From contig NZ_WCHR01000016.1 of NCBI RefSeq assembly GCF_008973825.1, positions 124,001-188,000 of the forward strand: a DNA stretch of 64,000 bases. The letters are read 5' to 3'. This document shows, piece by piece, positions 35,038 through 43,596 of this stretch. Below the pieces are notes generated by a model, which saw only the letters and a list, made by a program, of their open reading frames with translations, searched no databases and was not told the origin of the DNA. A program made the translations under genes and the position numbers. Position 1 is the first letter of the stretch; every line of letters begins with the position of its first letter. The DNA is from Gemmobacter serpentinus (GTDB lineage Bacteria > Pseudomonadota > Alphaproteobacteria > Rhodobacterales > Rhodobacteraceae).

Positions 35038-36912
35038 GTGTTTCACGTGAAACATTTCGATGTCATTGTGATCGGTGCTGGTCACGCGGGATGTGAAGCA
35101 GCGGCCACGGCGGCGCGGATGGGCGCACAGACGCTGCTGATCACGCTGCGTATGGCGGATATCGGAACGATGTCCTGTAATCCGGCGATTGGTGGCCTGG
35201 GGAAGGGCCATCTGGTGCGCGAGATCGACGCGCTGGATGGGGTCATGGGCCGCGTTGCCGATCAGGCCGGGATCCAGTTCCGGCTGCTGAACCGCCGTAA
35301 GGGACCGGCGGTGCAGGGGCCGCGCGCCCAGGCGGATCGCAAGCAATACCGCATCGCGATGCGCGCCGCACTGGAGGCTGAGCCGCATCTGACGATTCTG
35401 GAATCTGAGGTTTCCGACCTGATCCAGCAAGGGGATCGTGTCACGGGCGTGGTCCTGGCGGACGGGGCCGAGACTGCGGCAAAGGCTGTCATCCTGACGG
35501 CCGGAACCTTCCTGAACGGATTGATCCATATCGGCGATGTCAGCCATGCCGCCGGGCGGATGGGCGATCGACCGTCGATCTCGCTCGCACAGCGGCTGGC
35601 CGGGTTTGGCTTGCCGCGCGGGCGGTTGAAAACCGGCACACCGCCGCGGCTTGATGGCCGGACCATCAACTGGGATATTCTGGATCGGCAGGATGGTGAT
35701 GCCGATCCGGTGATGTTTTCCTTCCTGAACAAGCGCCCGGCGCTGCGGCAGATCAGCTGCGGCATCACCCATACCAATGCGGCAACGCATGAGATCATCC
35801 GGCAGAATCTGTCAAGATCGGCGATGTATGGCGGGCATATCGAAGGTGTCGGGCCGCGTTATTGTCCCTCGATCGAGGATAAGGTGGTTCGCTTTGCCGA
35901 TAAGGACAGCCATCAGGTGTTTCTGGAGCCCGAGGGGCTCGATGATCACACGGTCTATCCCAACGGCATTTCCAGTTCGCTGCCGATCGAGGTGCAGGAA
36001 GCCTATGTGCGGTCGATCCGGGGCTTGGAGGCAGTGAAGATCCTGCAACCGGCCTATGCCATCGAATATGACTATTTTGATCCGCGTGCGTTGAAGCCGG
36101 GTCTGGAAAGCAAGCATTTGCCGGGGCTTTTCCTTGCCGGGCAAATCAACGGCACGACGGGTTACGAAGAGGCCGCCGCCCAAGGCCTGGTCGCGGCGGT
36201 GAATGCCGTGCAATTGGTCCGCGACGCCGATCCGGTGACATTCAGCCGGACAGACAGCTATATCGGTGTGATGATCGACGATCTGATCGGCTTTGGTGTC
36301 AGTGAACCGTATCGCATGTTCACTTCGCGCGCTGAGTATCGACTGACGCTGCGGGCGGATAATGCGGACCAGCGCCTGACCCCGCTCGGGATGCGCCTTG
36401 GTTGCGTGCGGCCGGAGCGCGCAGCGATCTGGGAGGATAAGATGGCGCAGGTTACACGCGGTGCCGATTTGCTGCGTGGCGTCAGCTTGACACCGGGTGA
36501 GGCGCGCGAGATCGGTATCGAGGTCAGCCGGGATGGCGGCAGACGCACGGCCCTTGATCTGTTGACCTATCCCGAGGTTCAGCCGGCGCAATTTGCCACG
36601 ACAGTGCCAGAGTTTGCGGCGCTTCCGGCGGATATCCAGACGCAGGTTCAGATAGATGCTCTTTACGCGCGCTTTTCTGAACGCCAATCCAATGACGTTG
36701 AGGCATTGCGGCGCGATGAGGCGATGTTGATTCCTGCGGATTTCAACTATGCGGCGCTTTCGGGCTTGTCCGGGGAACTTTTGCAGAAGCTCAATCGCCT
36801 GCGCCCCAGCAGCCTTGCCCATGCCGGGAAGATCGAGGGCATGACACCCGCCGCCCTGGTGCTGTTGTTGGCACATCTGAAGAAAGCGCCGCTTCGCAAG
36901 GTGGCCGATTGA
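35038..36912 (+). CDS. mnmG: tRNA uridine-5-carboxymethylaminomethyl modification enzyme MnmG (GidA)
   Basis: FAD-dependent partner of MnmE (624 aa). Its FAD-binding motif [12 protein letters not shown] starts at about residue 11. GidA signatures are [27 protein letters not shown] and the [22 protein letters not shown] stretch. The start is GTG at 35038, and the first codons (VFHVKH, translated MFHVKH) are supplied by a perfect parS site, so the protein's N-terminus is dictated by a chromosome-segregation element. Its TGA overlaps the rsmG ATG. Confidence 0.96.
   Translation: MFHVKHFDVIVIGAGHAGCEAAATAARMGAQTLLITLRMADIGTMSCNPAIGGLGKGHLVREIDALDGVMGRVADQAGIQFRLLNRRKGPAVQGPRAQADRKQYRIAMRAALEAEPHLTILESEVSDLIQQGDRVTGVVLADGAETAAKAVILTAGTFLNGLIHIGDVSHAAGRMGDRPSISLAQRLAGFGLPRGRLKTGTPPRLDGRTINWDILDRQDGDADPVMFSFLNKRPALRQISCGITHTNAATHEIIRQNLSRSAMYGGHIEGVGPRYCPSIEDKVVRFADKDSHQVFLEPEGLDDHTVYPNGISSSLPIEVQEAYVRSIRGLEAVKILQPAYAIEYDYFDPRALKPGLESKHLPGLFLAGQINGTTGYEEAAAQGLVAAVNAVQLVRDADPVTFSRTDSYIGVMIDDLIGFGVSEPYRMFTSRAEYRLTLRADNADQRLTPLGMRLGCVRPERAAIWEDKMAQVTRGADLLRGVSLTPGEAREIGIEVSRDGGRRTALDLLTYPEVQPAQFATTVPEFAALPADIQTQVQIDALYARFSERQSNDVEALRRDEAMLIPADFNYAALSGLSGELLQKLNRLRPSSLAHAGKIEGMTPAALVLLLAHLKKAPLRKVAD
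35039..35054. promoter_or_regulatory. parS: parS site at the mnmG start
   Basis: Perfect TGTTTCACGTGAAACA, overlapping the mnmG GTG start codon. ParB nucleation here would cover the translation start region of mnmG DNA. Confidence 0.93.
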
Positions 36913-37526
36913 TGACGATGCAGAATTTGCTTGCCAATGTTTCACGTGAAACACTGGACCAGCTTGAAACCTATGCCGGGCTGATTCGTAAGTGGAACCC
37001 GGTGGTCAATCTGGTGGCAAAATCAACGTTGGATGCCCTGTGGGATCGTCACATTTTGGATTCGGCACAGCTTTTACCGCTGATCCAGCCGGATTTGAGG
37101 CATTGGGTTGACCTCGGGTCGGGTGGTGGCCTGCCTGGAATTGTGGTTGCCATCCTTGCCCGTGAGATCGCGCCACAGGCGCGTGTGACGCTGGTCGAAG
37201 TCGATCAGCGCAAATCAGCCTTTCTGCGCGAAGTTTCGCGACAGCTGAATCTGCCGGTAAAGGTTGCGACGGAAAAAATCGAGACGCTGGCACCGCAGGG
37301 TGCCGATGTCATTTCGGCCCGGGCACTTGCGGCGCTGGATGTACTTTGTGGATTTGCACATCGCCATCTTGCACCAGATGGCCAGGCCATCTTTCCAAAG
37401 GGTGCGACTTTCGAGCAAGAGCTGTCTGACGCCCGAAAGCGCTGGCACTTCGATCTGAAAGAGGTGACAAGCTTGACCCAGGCCGAAGCCCGAATCCTGA
37501 TCCTGAGTGAGATACGCCATGTCTGA
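36912..37526 (+). CDS. rsmG: 16S rRNA (guanine-N7)-methyltransferase RsmG (GidB)
   Basis: Methylates the N7 of G527 in 16S rRNA using S-adenosylmethionine (204 aa). The SAM fold is WVDLGSGGGLPGIVVAI, and the downstream VEVDQRKSAFLREVSRQL is characteristic. ISARALA is the conserved active segment. It starts TGATG-coupled to mnmG; ATG 36918 is an alternative. A perfect parS lies 26 nt into the gene and encodes VSRET. It overlaps parA by 8 nt. Confidence 0.95.
   Translation: MTMQNLLANVSRETLDQLETYAGLIRKWNPVVNLVAKSTLDALWDRHILDSAQLLPLIQPDLRHWVDLGSGGGLPGIVVAILAREIAPQARVTLVEVDQRKSAFLREVSRQLNLPVKVATEKIETLAPQGADVISARALAALDVLCGFAHRHLAPDGQAIFPKGATFEQELSDARKRWHFDLKEVTSLTQAEARILILSEIRHV
36938..36953. promoter_or_regulatory. 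parS: parS site in rsmG
   Basis: Perfect TGTTTCACGTGAAACA within the rsmG N-terminal codons, 1.9 kb from the mnmG site and about 0.6 kb from parA. Confidence 0.93.
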
Positions 37527-38346
37527 CCCTTCGCGTCCGCGCCTGCCGAAGATCATCGCGATCACCAATCAGAAGGGTGGCGTGGGCAAGACGACGACCA
37601 CAATCAACCTTGCGGCCGGCTTTGTGGCGCTTGGTGCCAAGGTGCTGATCGTCGATCTGGATCCGCAAGGCAATGCCTCGACCGGCCTGGGCGTCGAAGC
37701 CGCACAGCGCAGCGTGACCAGCTATGATATTCTGTTGGAGGATATGCCGGTCAGCAGCGCGGTGCAGACCACGGTGATTCCGAACCTGTTGGTCTGTCCT
37801 GCCAATGCCGATCTGGCCTCGGCAGATATTGAGATGGTATCGAACGAAAAGCGCAGTTTCCTGCTGCATGATGCCTTGCGGGATCGCGATATTGACGGGC
37901 TGGAGCTTGACTATATCTTGATCGATTGCCCGCCATCGCTCAATCTGTTGACGGTGAACGCACTTTGCGCTGCGCATTCGGTGCTGATTCCACTGCAGGC
38001 AGAGTTCTTTGCGCTGGAAGGGTTGTCGCAATTGATGTTGACCATTCGCACGGTTCGGGAAAGCGCCAATCCCAACCTGCGCATCGAAGGTGTGCTGCTG
38101 ACGATGTATGATGGTCGCAATAACCTGTCGCAACAGGTGGAAAATGACGTGCGGCAAACCTTGGGTGAGTTGGTTTTCACCACGATGATCCCGCGCAATG
38201 TTCGTGTCAGCGAGGCACCTTCTTTTGCGTTGCCGGTGTTGTCCTATGACCCGACATCGAAGGGGAGCGAGGCCTACCGCGCGCTTGCCACAGAGATCGC
38301 GGCACGCGCCGGGACCAGGTTTCGCAGTGAGGGAGAGAACGCATGA
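37519..38346 (+). CDS. parA: Chromosome partitioning ATPase ParA
   Basis: Walker-type ATPase (275 aa) whose DNA-bound gradient moves the ParB-parS complex. The deviant Walker A is QKGGVGKTTTTINLAAG, the A' motif VLIVDLDPQGNASTGLG and Walker B DYILIDCPPSL. The chromosomal (Soj-like) form is recognised by its short N-terminus. ATG 37519 is preferred over an upstream in-frame GTG. It overlaps both rsmG and parB, so the genes form one coupled unit. Confidence 0.97.
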   Translation: MSDPSRPRLPKIIAITNQKGGVGKTTTTINLAAGFVALGAKVLIVDLDPQGNASTGLGVEAAQRSVTSYDILLEDMPVSSAVQTTVIPNLLVCPANADLASADIEMVSNEKRSFLLHDALRDRDIDGLELDYILIDCPPSLNLLTVNALCAAHSVLIPLQAEFFALEGLSQLMLTIRTVRESANPNLRIEGVLLTMYDGRNNLSQQVENDVRQTLGELVFTTMIPRNVRVSEAPSFALPVLSYDPTSKGSEAYRALATEIAARAGTRFRSEGENA

Positions 38347-39293
38347 CCGATCGCAAGCCAGAGCGCCGGGGGTTGGGGCGCGGTCTGTCCGCGTTGATGG
38401 CAGATATCAACCTCTCACCCGCCGTCGCGGAGGTGCCCGAGCAAGCGGCGGCCGCGCCGCGCCGGCGCCCGGACATGCTGCCCATCGAAAAGCTGCATCG
38501 CAACCCGAACCAGCCGCGTCGGCAATTCTCGGACGATCATCTGAATGATCTTGCGGCCTCCATCCGGGCCAAGGGCGTCTTGCAGCCCTTGATCGTCCGG
38601 CCGATTGCGGATCGCGCAGGGCATTACGAGATCGTCGCGGGTGAGCGCCGCTGGCGCGCCTCGCAGATGGCGCAACTGCATGAACTGCCGGTGTTGATTC
38701 GTGATTTTGACGATCACGAGGTGCTGGAAGTCGCAATCATCGAAAATATCCAGCGCGCTGATCTGAATCCGATCGAAGAGGCGCTGGCGTTTCGGCAATT
38801 GATGGATCGGTTCGGCCATACCCAGGAACGTCTGGGTGAAGCGCTGTCGAAAAGCCGTTCCTATATCGCGAACCTGCTTCGCCTGCTGAACCTGCCGGAA
38901 GATGTGCAGGCGCATGTGGTGGAGGGCAAGCTGTCGGCAGGTCACGCCCGTGCCCTCATCACCGCGAAAAATCCGGGTGAACTGGCACAGAAAGTCATCG
39001 ATCAGGCGTTGAGTGTGCGGGCGACAGAGGATCTGGTGCGCGATGAGGCTGGCAAGCCCGCGCCGAAGGGTGGTGGAAGGTCCACTGGCGGCGGTCGTAG
39101 CACCACAGGACCCGAGGTTGATGCCGATACACGGGCGTTGCAGGGCGACCTGTCAGCCAATCTCGGCATGGGTGTCACCATCCGGCATGAGCCAGGCGGC
39201 GAGGCGGGGGTTCTGTCGATCCGCTACAACTCGCTCGATGATCTGGATTTCCTCTGCAACGCGCTATCGCTGGCGCGTCGCGACATGATCTGA
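38343..39293 (+). CDS. parB: Chromosome partitioning protein ParB
   Basis: CTP-dependent DNA clamp (316 aa) that loads at parS. The N-terminus RRGLGRGLSALM is the ParA-contact motif. The CTP/parB box holds NPNQPRRQFSDDHLNDLAASI and GERRWRASQMAQ. The helix-turn-helix FGHTQERLGEALSKSRSYI reads parS, and the C-terminal dimerisation domain is ITIRHEP-like and ends LARRDMI. A Gly/Ser-rich linker lies at about 240-260. Its stop is 4 nt from that of the convergent hemW. Confidence 0.97.
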   Translation: MTDRKPERRGLGRGLSALMADINLSPAVAEVPEQAAAAPRRRPDMLPIEKLHRNPNQPRRQFSDDHLNDLAASIRAKGVLQPLIVRPIADRAGHYEIVAGERRWRASQMAQLHELPVLIRDFDDHEVLEVAIIENIQRADLNPIEEALAFRQLMDRFGHTQERLGEALSKSRSYIANLLRLLNLPEDVQAHVVEGKLSAGHARALITAKNPGELAQKVIDQALSVRATEDLVRDEAGKPAPKGGGRSTGGGRSTTGPEVDADTRALQGDLSANLGMGVTIRHEPGGEAGVLSIRYNSLDDLDFLCNALSLARRDMI

Positions 39294-39297
39294 GGCA

Positions 39298-40479
39298 CTA
39301 CAGCGCTTCTGTCAGCTTGCGCAGGATGGCGTTCAACAGGGGGCGACCGGCAGCGGTCGCCCTGAGCATATCATCCACACGCTCCACCATGCCGAGCTCT
39401 TCCAGCTCGATGATCGCGGTCTCGGGCAGGCTCATGCCGCTGGATTCGGTAAAGCGCCGCATGGATATGCCTTGGCGCAGCCGCAGCCCCATCAGCAGGA
39501 ACTCCACGGCAATTTCCTCGCTGCCCAAGCTATGATCGATATCCTGCACTGTGCCGCTATTGGCCTGTGCCAGCCAAACGGCGGGGCTGCGTTCGGCAGC
39601 TGTGGCAATACGCTTGCCGCCAATCGTCAACCGCCCATGCGCGCCGGGGCCAATGCCGCCAAAATCGCCGGAATTCCAGTAGATTTGGTTATGTCGCGAT
39701 TCCATGCCGGGCCGGGCGTGGTTCGACACCTCATAGGCGGGCAGACCGGCGTCCTCGCAGATCTGCTGTGTCAGGTCGAAGAAATCGGCACCTAGATCCT
39801 CGGTCGGCAGCCCGTGCAACATGCCGCGCGCATGGCGCTGGCCGAAGACTGTGCCGTCCTCGACAGTTAGCTGATAGAGCGACATATGGTCTGCGCCAAA
39901 GCTCAACCCCTCGCGCAGTTCTTGCTCCCAATCGACAAGGCTCTGGTGCTGCCGGGCGTAGATCAGGTCGAAACTGTGCCGGGCAAAGACAGAACCGGCG
40001 ACCTCAAGCGCGCGCAATCCCTCTGCGGCGCTGTGCATCCGACCCAGACGGCGCAGGTCCTCATCACGCAACGCCTGCAATCCCAGCGACAGACGGTTCA
40101 CCCCGGCACTGCGAAAGCCGGTCAGCTTGTCGATCTCTACCGAGGTCGGATTGGCCTCGAGCGTGATCTCGATATCATTGGCGATGCGCCAGGTGGATTG
40201 CACCGCATCCAGAATGCGCTCCACCGTCTTCGGGGGCATCAGCGACGGGGTGCCGCCGCCGAAATAGACGGTTTGCAAGATGCGGTCCGGCACCAGATCC
40301 CCAAGGCGTCGGATCTCAGTCAGATAGGCGTCACACCAGCTATCCTGCTCGATCTGCGCGCTGACATGGCTGTTGAAATCGCAATAGGGGCACTTCGATT
40401 GGCAGAAGGGCCAATGGAAATAAAGGCCAAAGCCCGCATTCTGCCAATCTTCCGCACCCGAATGTTTCACGTGAAACAT
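39298..40479 (-). CDS. hemW: Radical SAM haem chaperone HemW
   Basis: A 393-residue radical SAM protein. The cluster motif CQSKCPYC is at about residues 26-33, followed by VYFGGGTPSLM. The HemN-like C-terminal domain contains EFLLMGLRLRQGISMRRF. Such short HemN-like proteins act as haem chaperones (HemW) rather than coproporphyrinogen dehydrogenase. The ATG is at 40479 inside a perfect parS, so the N-terminus is again MFHVKH. It overlaps the rdgB stop by 13 nt. Confidence 0.92.
   Translation of the reverse strand: MFHVKHSGAEDWQNAGFGLYFHWPFCQSKCPYCDFNSHVSAQIEQDSWCDAYLTEIRRLGDLVPDRILQTVYFGGGTPSLMPPKTVERILDAVQSTWRIANDIEITLEANPTSVEIDKLTGFRSAGVNRLSLGLQALRDEDLRRLGRMHSAAEGLRALEVAGSVFARHSFDLIYARQHQSLVDWEQELREGLSFGADHMSLYQLTVEDGTVFGQRHARGMLHGLPTEDLGADFFDLTQQICEDAGLPAYEVSNHARPGMESRHNQIYWNSGDFGGIGPGAHGRLTIGGKRIATAAERSPAVWLAQANSGTVQDIDHSLGSEEIAVEFLLMGLRLRQGISMRRFTESSGMSLPETAIIELEELGMVERVDDMLRATAAGRPLLNAILRKLTEAL
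40463..40478. promoter_or_regulatory. parS: parS site spanning the rdgB stop and hemW start
   Basis: Perfect TGTTTCACGTGAAACA. On the minus strand it contains the rdgB TGA and all but the first base of the opening codons of hemW, so one 16-mer serves three purposes. Confidence 0.93.
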
Positions 40480-41081
40480 CCCTCAATGAGCTTGCGAAAC
40501 GCATCCGCACGATGGCTGATCTCGTTCTTCTGCCAGCGGTCCATTTCCCCAAAGGTTTCGGTATGGCCATCAGCTTGAAAGATCGGATCATAGCCGTGGC
40601 CCTGATCACCACGGCCGGGCCAGACGATCTGACCCTTGATCACACCTTCGAACACCTCGTCATGCCCGTCCGGCCAGGCCATGACCAGCGTGCAGTGAAA
40701 GCTGGCCAGCCGGGGCAGGGGCGCAGACAGCGCCTCCAGCTCTGACCAGACCCGCGCCATCGCCATCGGGAAATCGCGCCCCTGCGGAGTTTCGGCCCAA
40801 TCGGCGGTATAGACGCCGGGGGCACCACCAAGCGCGGCGACAGACAGGCCGGAATCATCGGCAAGTGTAGGCAGGCCGGTCGCCTGCGCCCCGGAATGGG
40901 CTTTGATGCGGGCATTGCCGATGAAGGTCGTTTCCGACTCCACCGGCTCTGGAAGGTTGAACTCCGCCGCCGAACTGACGCGCAGCGCATAGGGTTCCAG
41001 CAGCTTGGCGATCTCTTCCAGCTTGCCCTTGTTATGGGTGGCGACCAGAAGCTGGTCGCCCGTGAACTTACGCCCGGCCAT
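40467..41081 (-). CDS. rdgB: dITP/XTP pyrophosphatase (RdgB/HAM1 family)
   Basis: House-cleaning enzyme (204 aa) hydrolysing dITP, ITP and XTP to monophosphates. Motifs are [18 protein letters not shown] at the start, [10 protein letters not shown], the metal-binding [21 protein letters not shown] stretch, GYDPIF and the C-terminal [11 protein letters not shown]. It overlaps rph by 14 nt and hemW by 13 nt; the stop codon lies within parS. Confidence 0.96.
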   Translation of the reverse strand: MAGRKFTGDQLLVATHNKGKLEEIAKLLEPYALRVSSAAEFNLPEPVESETTFIGNARIKAHSGAQATGLPTLADDSGLSVAALGGAPGVYTADWAETPQGRDFPMAMARVWSELEALSAPLPRLASFHCTLVMAWPDGHDEVFEGVIKGQIVWPGRGDQGHGYDPIFQADGHTETFGEMDRWQKNEISHRADAFRKLIEGCFT

Positions 41082-41790
41082 CGATCGCCGCCTTTTGCGC
41101 TGCCACCAGCGCCTCGATGCCCAGCTCCGACAGGGTCAGCAACTCGTCCATCTCGGCCCGGCTGAAGGTCGCGCCTTCGGCAGACATCTGCACCTCGATC
41201 ATTCGCTTCGATCCGGTCAGCACGAAATTGCCATCGGTCCCGGCGGTGGAATCTTCGGCATAATCCAGATCCAGCACGGCCTGCCCGGCATAGATGCCGC
41301 AGGACACCGCCGCCACATGATCGATGATCGGGTCGCTGGTGATGAGATTGGCCTTCAGCAGCTTGTTCACTGCAAGGCGCAGCGCCACCCAGCCGCCGGT
41401 GATCGAGGCGCAGCGGGTGCCGCCATCGGCCTGGATTACATCGCAATCCACCACGATCTGACGTTCGCCCAGGGCCGAACGATCGACGCCCGCGCGCAGC
41501 GACCGGCCGATCAGGCGCTGAATCTCTTGGGTGCGGCCGCTCTGCTTGCCCGCTGCCGCCTCACGCCGGGTGCGGCTATTGGTGGCGCGCGGCAACATCC
41601 CATATTCCGCCGTCACCCAGCCCAGCCCGGTGTTCTTCAGGAAGGGCGGGGCCTTGTCTTCGATGGTCGCGGTGCAAAGCACATGGGTATCGCCCATGCG
41701 GATCAGGCAGGAGCCCTCTGCATGTTTGGTGACACCTGTTTCAATGCTGACATTGCGCAGTTGATCGAGTTTCCGTCCGGACGGCCGCAT
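41068..41790 (-). CDS. rph: Ribonuclease PH
   Basis: Phosphorolytic 3'-5' exoribonuclease trimming tRNA precursors (240 aa). The start at 41790 follows GAGGAAAG and gives the standard N-terminus [19 protein letters not shown]. Other hallmarks are [33 protein letters not shown] and GTDGNFVLT. The longer open frame upstream lies antisense to hrcA and is not coding. It is divergent from hrcA, as in many alphaproteobacteria. Confidence 0.96.
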   Translation of the reverse strand: MRPSGRKLDQLRNVSIETGVTKHAEGSCLIRMGDTHVLCTATIEDKAPPFLKNTGLGWVTAEYGMLPRATNSRTRREAAAGKQSGRTQEIQRLIGRSLRAGVDRSALGERQIVVDCDVIQADGGTRCASITGGWVALRLAVNKLLKANLITSDPIIDHVAAVSCGIYAGQAVLDLDYAEDSTAGTDGNFVLTGSKRMIEVQMSAEGATFSRAEMDELLTLSELGIEALVAAQKAAIDGRA

Positions 41791-41913
41791 CTTGCTTTCC
41801 TCAAGTTCAATTTCCCGATCAAATACGCATCGCGGTCTTGCGAGTGCAACCGTTATTGACGCAGATGAAGCCACCACCCACATTTGGGGCAGAGCCGTGG
41901 CCCGGGCAAGAAG

Positions 41914-42984
41914 ATGATGGATACGCCGCAACTCCTGACTGAGATGAATGCCCGCTCGCGGGAGGTGTTCCGCCGTGTGGTCGAGGGCTATCTGACCTCG
42001 GGCGATCCCGTGGGTTCGCGCACGCTGACCCGCGATTTCTCGGAGCGGATCAGCGCGGCGACCATTCGCAATGTGATGCAGGATCTGGAATATCTTGGCC
42101 TCCTGGGTAGCCCGCATATCTCGGCAGGGCGGATCCCCACGCAGCTTGGCCTGCGGCTGTTTGTTGATGGGCTGCTGGAAATCGGATCGGTCGCCCATGC
42201 CGATCGTGAGCGGATCGATGCCACGGTGGATGCGGCGACGCCGGATGTGAACATGATGCTGGATCGCGTGGGCGCGGTGCTGTCGGGGGTGACCGGCAGT
42301 GCCTCCATCGTGCTGGCCCCCAAGCATGAAGAGGCACCGATCAAGCATATCGAGTTTATCCATCTGGCGCAGGATCGGGCATTGGTGGTGCTGGTCTTTG
42401 CCGATGGCCATGTGGAGAACCGCCTTTTCACCCCGCCGCCCGGTCTGACGCCCTCAGCGATGCGGGAAGCGGCGAACTTCCTCAATGCCTTGGCCGAGGG
42501 GCGCACCTTCTCGGATCTGCGCGGCTCCGTCCGCCGTGATATCGAACAGCGCCGCCGCGAGATTGACAGCCTGGCCGGGGCTCTGGTGGAACGCGGTTTG
42601 GCCGTCTGGGAAAATGCGGGCGAGCCGAGCGAGCGGCTGATCGTGCGTGGCCGTGCCAATTTGCTGGATGGTTCCGCCGATCTCGAAGAGCTGACGCGCA
42701 TCCGCCACCTGTTCGATGATCTCGAACGCACACAGGATATTGCCGATGTCATCGACTTGACGGAGCAGGGCGATGGGGTGCGCATTTTTATCGGCTCCGA
42801 GAACAAACTCTTTTCACTTTCGGGTTCCTCTTTGGTGGTCTCTCCCTATATGAACGCTGATCGGAAGATCATTGGTGCCGTGGGCGTGATCGGGCCGACT
42901 CGCCTCAATTACGGGCGGATCGTTCCGATCGTGGATTATACGGCGCAGCTGCTCGGTCGGATGGTGTCCGACCGCGGGCGGTGA
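41914..42984 (+). CDS. hrcA: Heat-inducible transcription repressor HrcA
   Basis: Repressor of groESL/dnaK-type heat-shock genes through the CIRCE operator (356 aa). The N-terminal winged helix is [23 protein letters not shown] plus [17 protein letters not shown]; the C-terminal IDD-like region ends [19 protein letters not shown]. Start at ATG 41914, with ATG 41917 equally possible. No CIRCE element (TTAGCACTC-N9-GAGTGCTAA) was found upstream of it or grpE, so its targets lie outside the window. grpE follows by 24 nt. Confidence 0.95.
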   Translation: MMDTPQLLTEMNARSREVFRRVVEGYLTSGDPVGSRTLTRDFSERISAATIRNVMQDLEYLGLLGSPHISAGRIPTQLGLRLFVDGLLEIGSVAHADRERIDATVDAATPDVNMMLDRVGAVLSGVTGSASIVLAPKHEEAPIKHIEFIHLAQDRALVVLVFADGHVENRLFTPPPGLTPSAMREAANFLNALAEGRTFSDLRGSVRRDIEQRRREIDSLAGALVERGLAVWENAGEPSERLIVRGRANLLDGSADLEELTRIRHLFDDLERTQDIADVIDLTEQGDGVRIFIGSENKLFSLSGSSLVVSPYMNADRKIIGAVGVIGPTRLNYGRIVPIVDYTAQLLGRMVSDRGR

Positions 42985-43008
42985 CGAAGCGAAGAGAGGA
43001 CGAGGAAT

Positions 43009-43542
43009 ATGGCGCAGGATCAGGATGGATCGAAGGATCTGAACCTGGAAGAGTTTGAAGAGTTCATCGGTGCCGATGAGCTGGAGGCACTGCGTGCAGA
43101 ACGGGATGACCTGCGCGACCGCTTCATGCGGGCGCTGGCAGATGCGGAAAATGCCCGCAAGCGCGGCGAGCGGGATCGCCGCGAGGCCGAGCAATATGGC
43201 GGCTCCAAGCTGGCCCGCGATATGTTGCCGGTCCATGACAACCTTCGCCGCGCCCTTGCGACGGTGACGGAGGAAAACCGTGCCCAATCCGCTGCCCTGA
43301 TCGAAGGCGTGGAGCTGACGATGCGCGAACTGATCTCGGTTCTGGGCAAGCATGGTGTGACGCCGATCGTGCCTGAGGTCGGCGATGTTTTCGACCCGCA
43401 GCAGCATCAGGCGATGTTCGAGGCCCCGCTGCCCGGCACCAAGGCGGGGCAGATCATTCAGGTTTTGACCGAAGGCTTCCTGCTGCATGACCGCCTGTTG
43501 CGCCCGGCGCAGGTTGGGGTCAGCTCCAACACCGCAGGCTGA
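43009..43542 (+). CDS. grpE: Nucleotide exchange factor GrpE
   Basis: DnaK nucleotide exchange factor (177 aa). A long N-terminal helix (ELEALRAERDDLRDRFMRALADAENARKR) gives the coiled-coil dimer stalk. The beta domain has VTPIVPEVGDVFDPQQHQAMFE and the closing GFLLHDRLLRPAQVGVS. Paired with hrcA rather than with dnaK/dnaJ, as usual in this family. A GAGGA ribosome-binding sequence lies just upstream. Confidence 0.96.
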   Translation: MAQDQDGSKDLNLEEFEEFIGADELEALRAERDDLRDRFMRALADAENARKRGERDRREAEQYGGSKLARDMLPVHDNLRRALATVTEENRAQSAALIEGVELTMRELISVLGKHGVTPIVPEVGDVFDPQQHQAMFEAPLPGTKAGQIIQVLTEGFLLHDRLLRPAQVGVSSNTAG

Positions 43543-43564
43543 ACGCTCCACCCGGATGAACGCG

Positions 43565-43596
43565 CAGGCGCTGGCTATTCCGCCAGCGCCTGTTTC
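43565..43596 (+). terminator. Terminator for hrcA-grpE, overlapping the mutS 3' end
   Basis: CAGGCGCTGG (43565-43574) and CCAGCGCCTG (43583-43592) form a perfect 10-bp stem with an 8-nt loop, followed by TTTC. The loop contains the mutS stop codon and one arm encodes the MutS C-terminus, so the same bases serve as coding sequence on the other strand. Confidence 0.65.

Noticed and set aside
41843-41860. Possible CIRCE element before hrcA
   Set aside because: Only one half (GAGTGCAA) is present; the TTAGCACTC partner at 9-nt spacing is missing.
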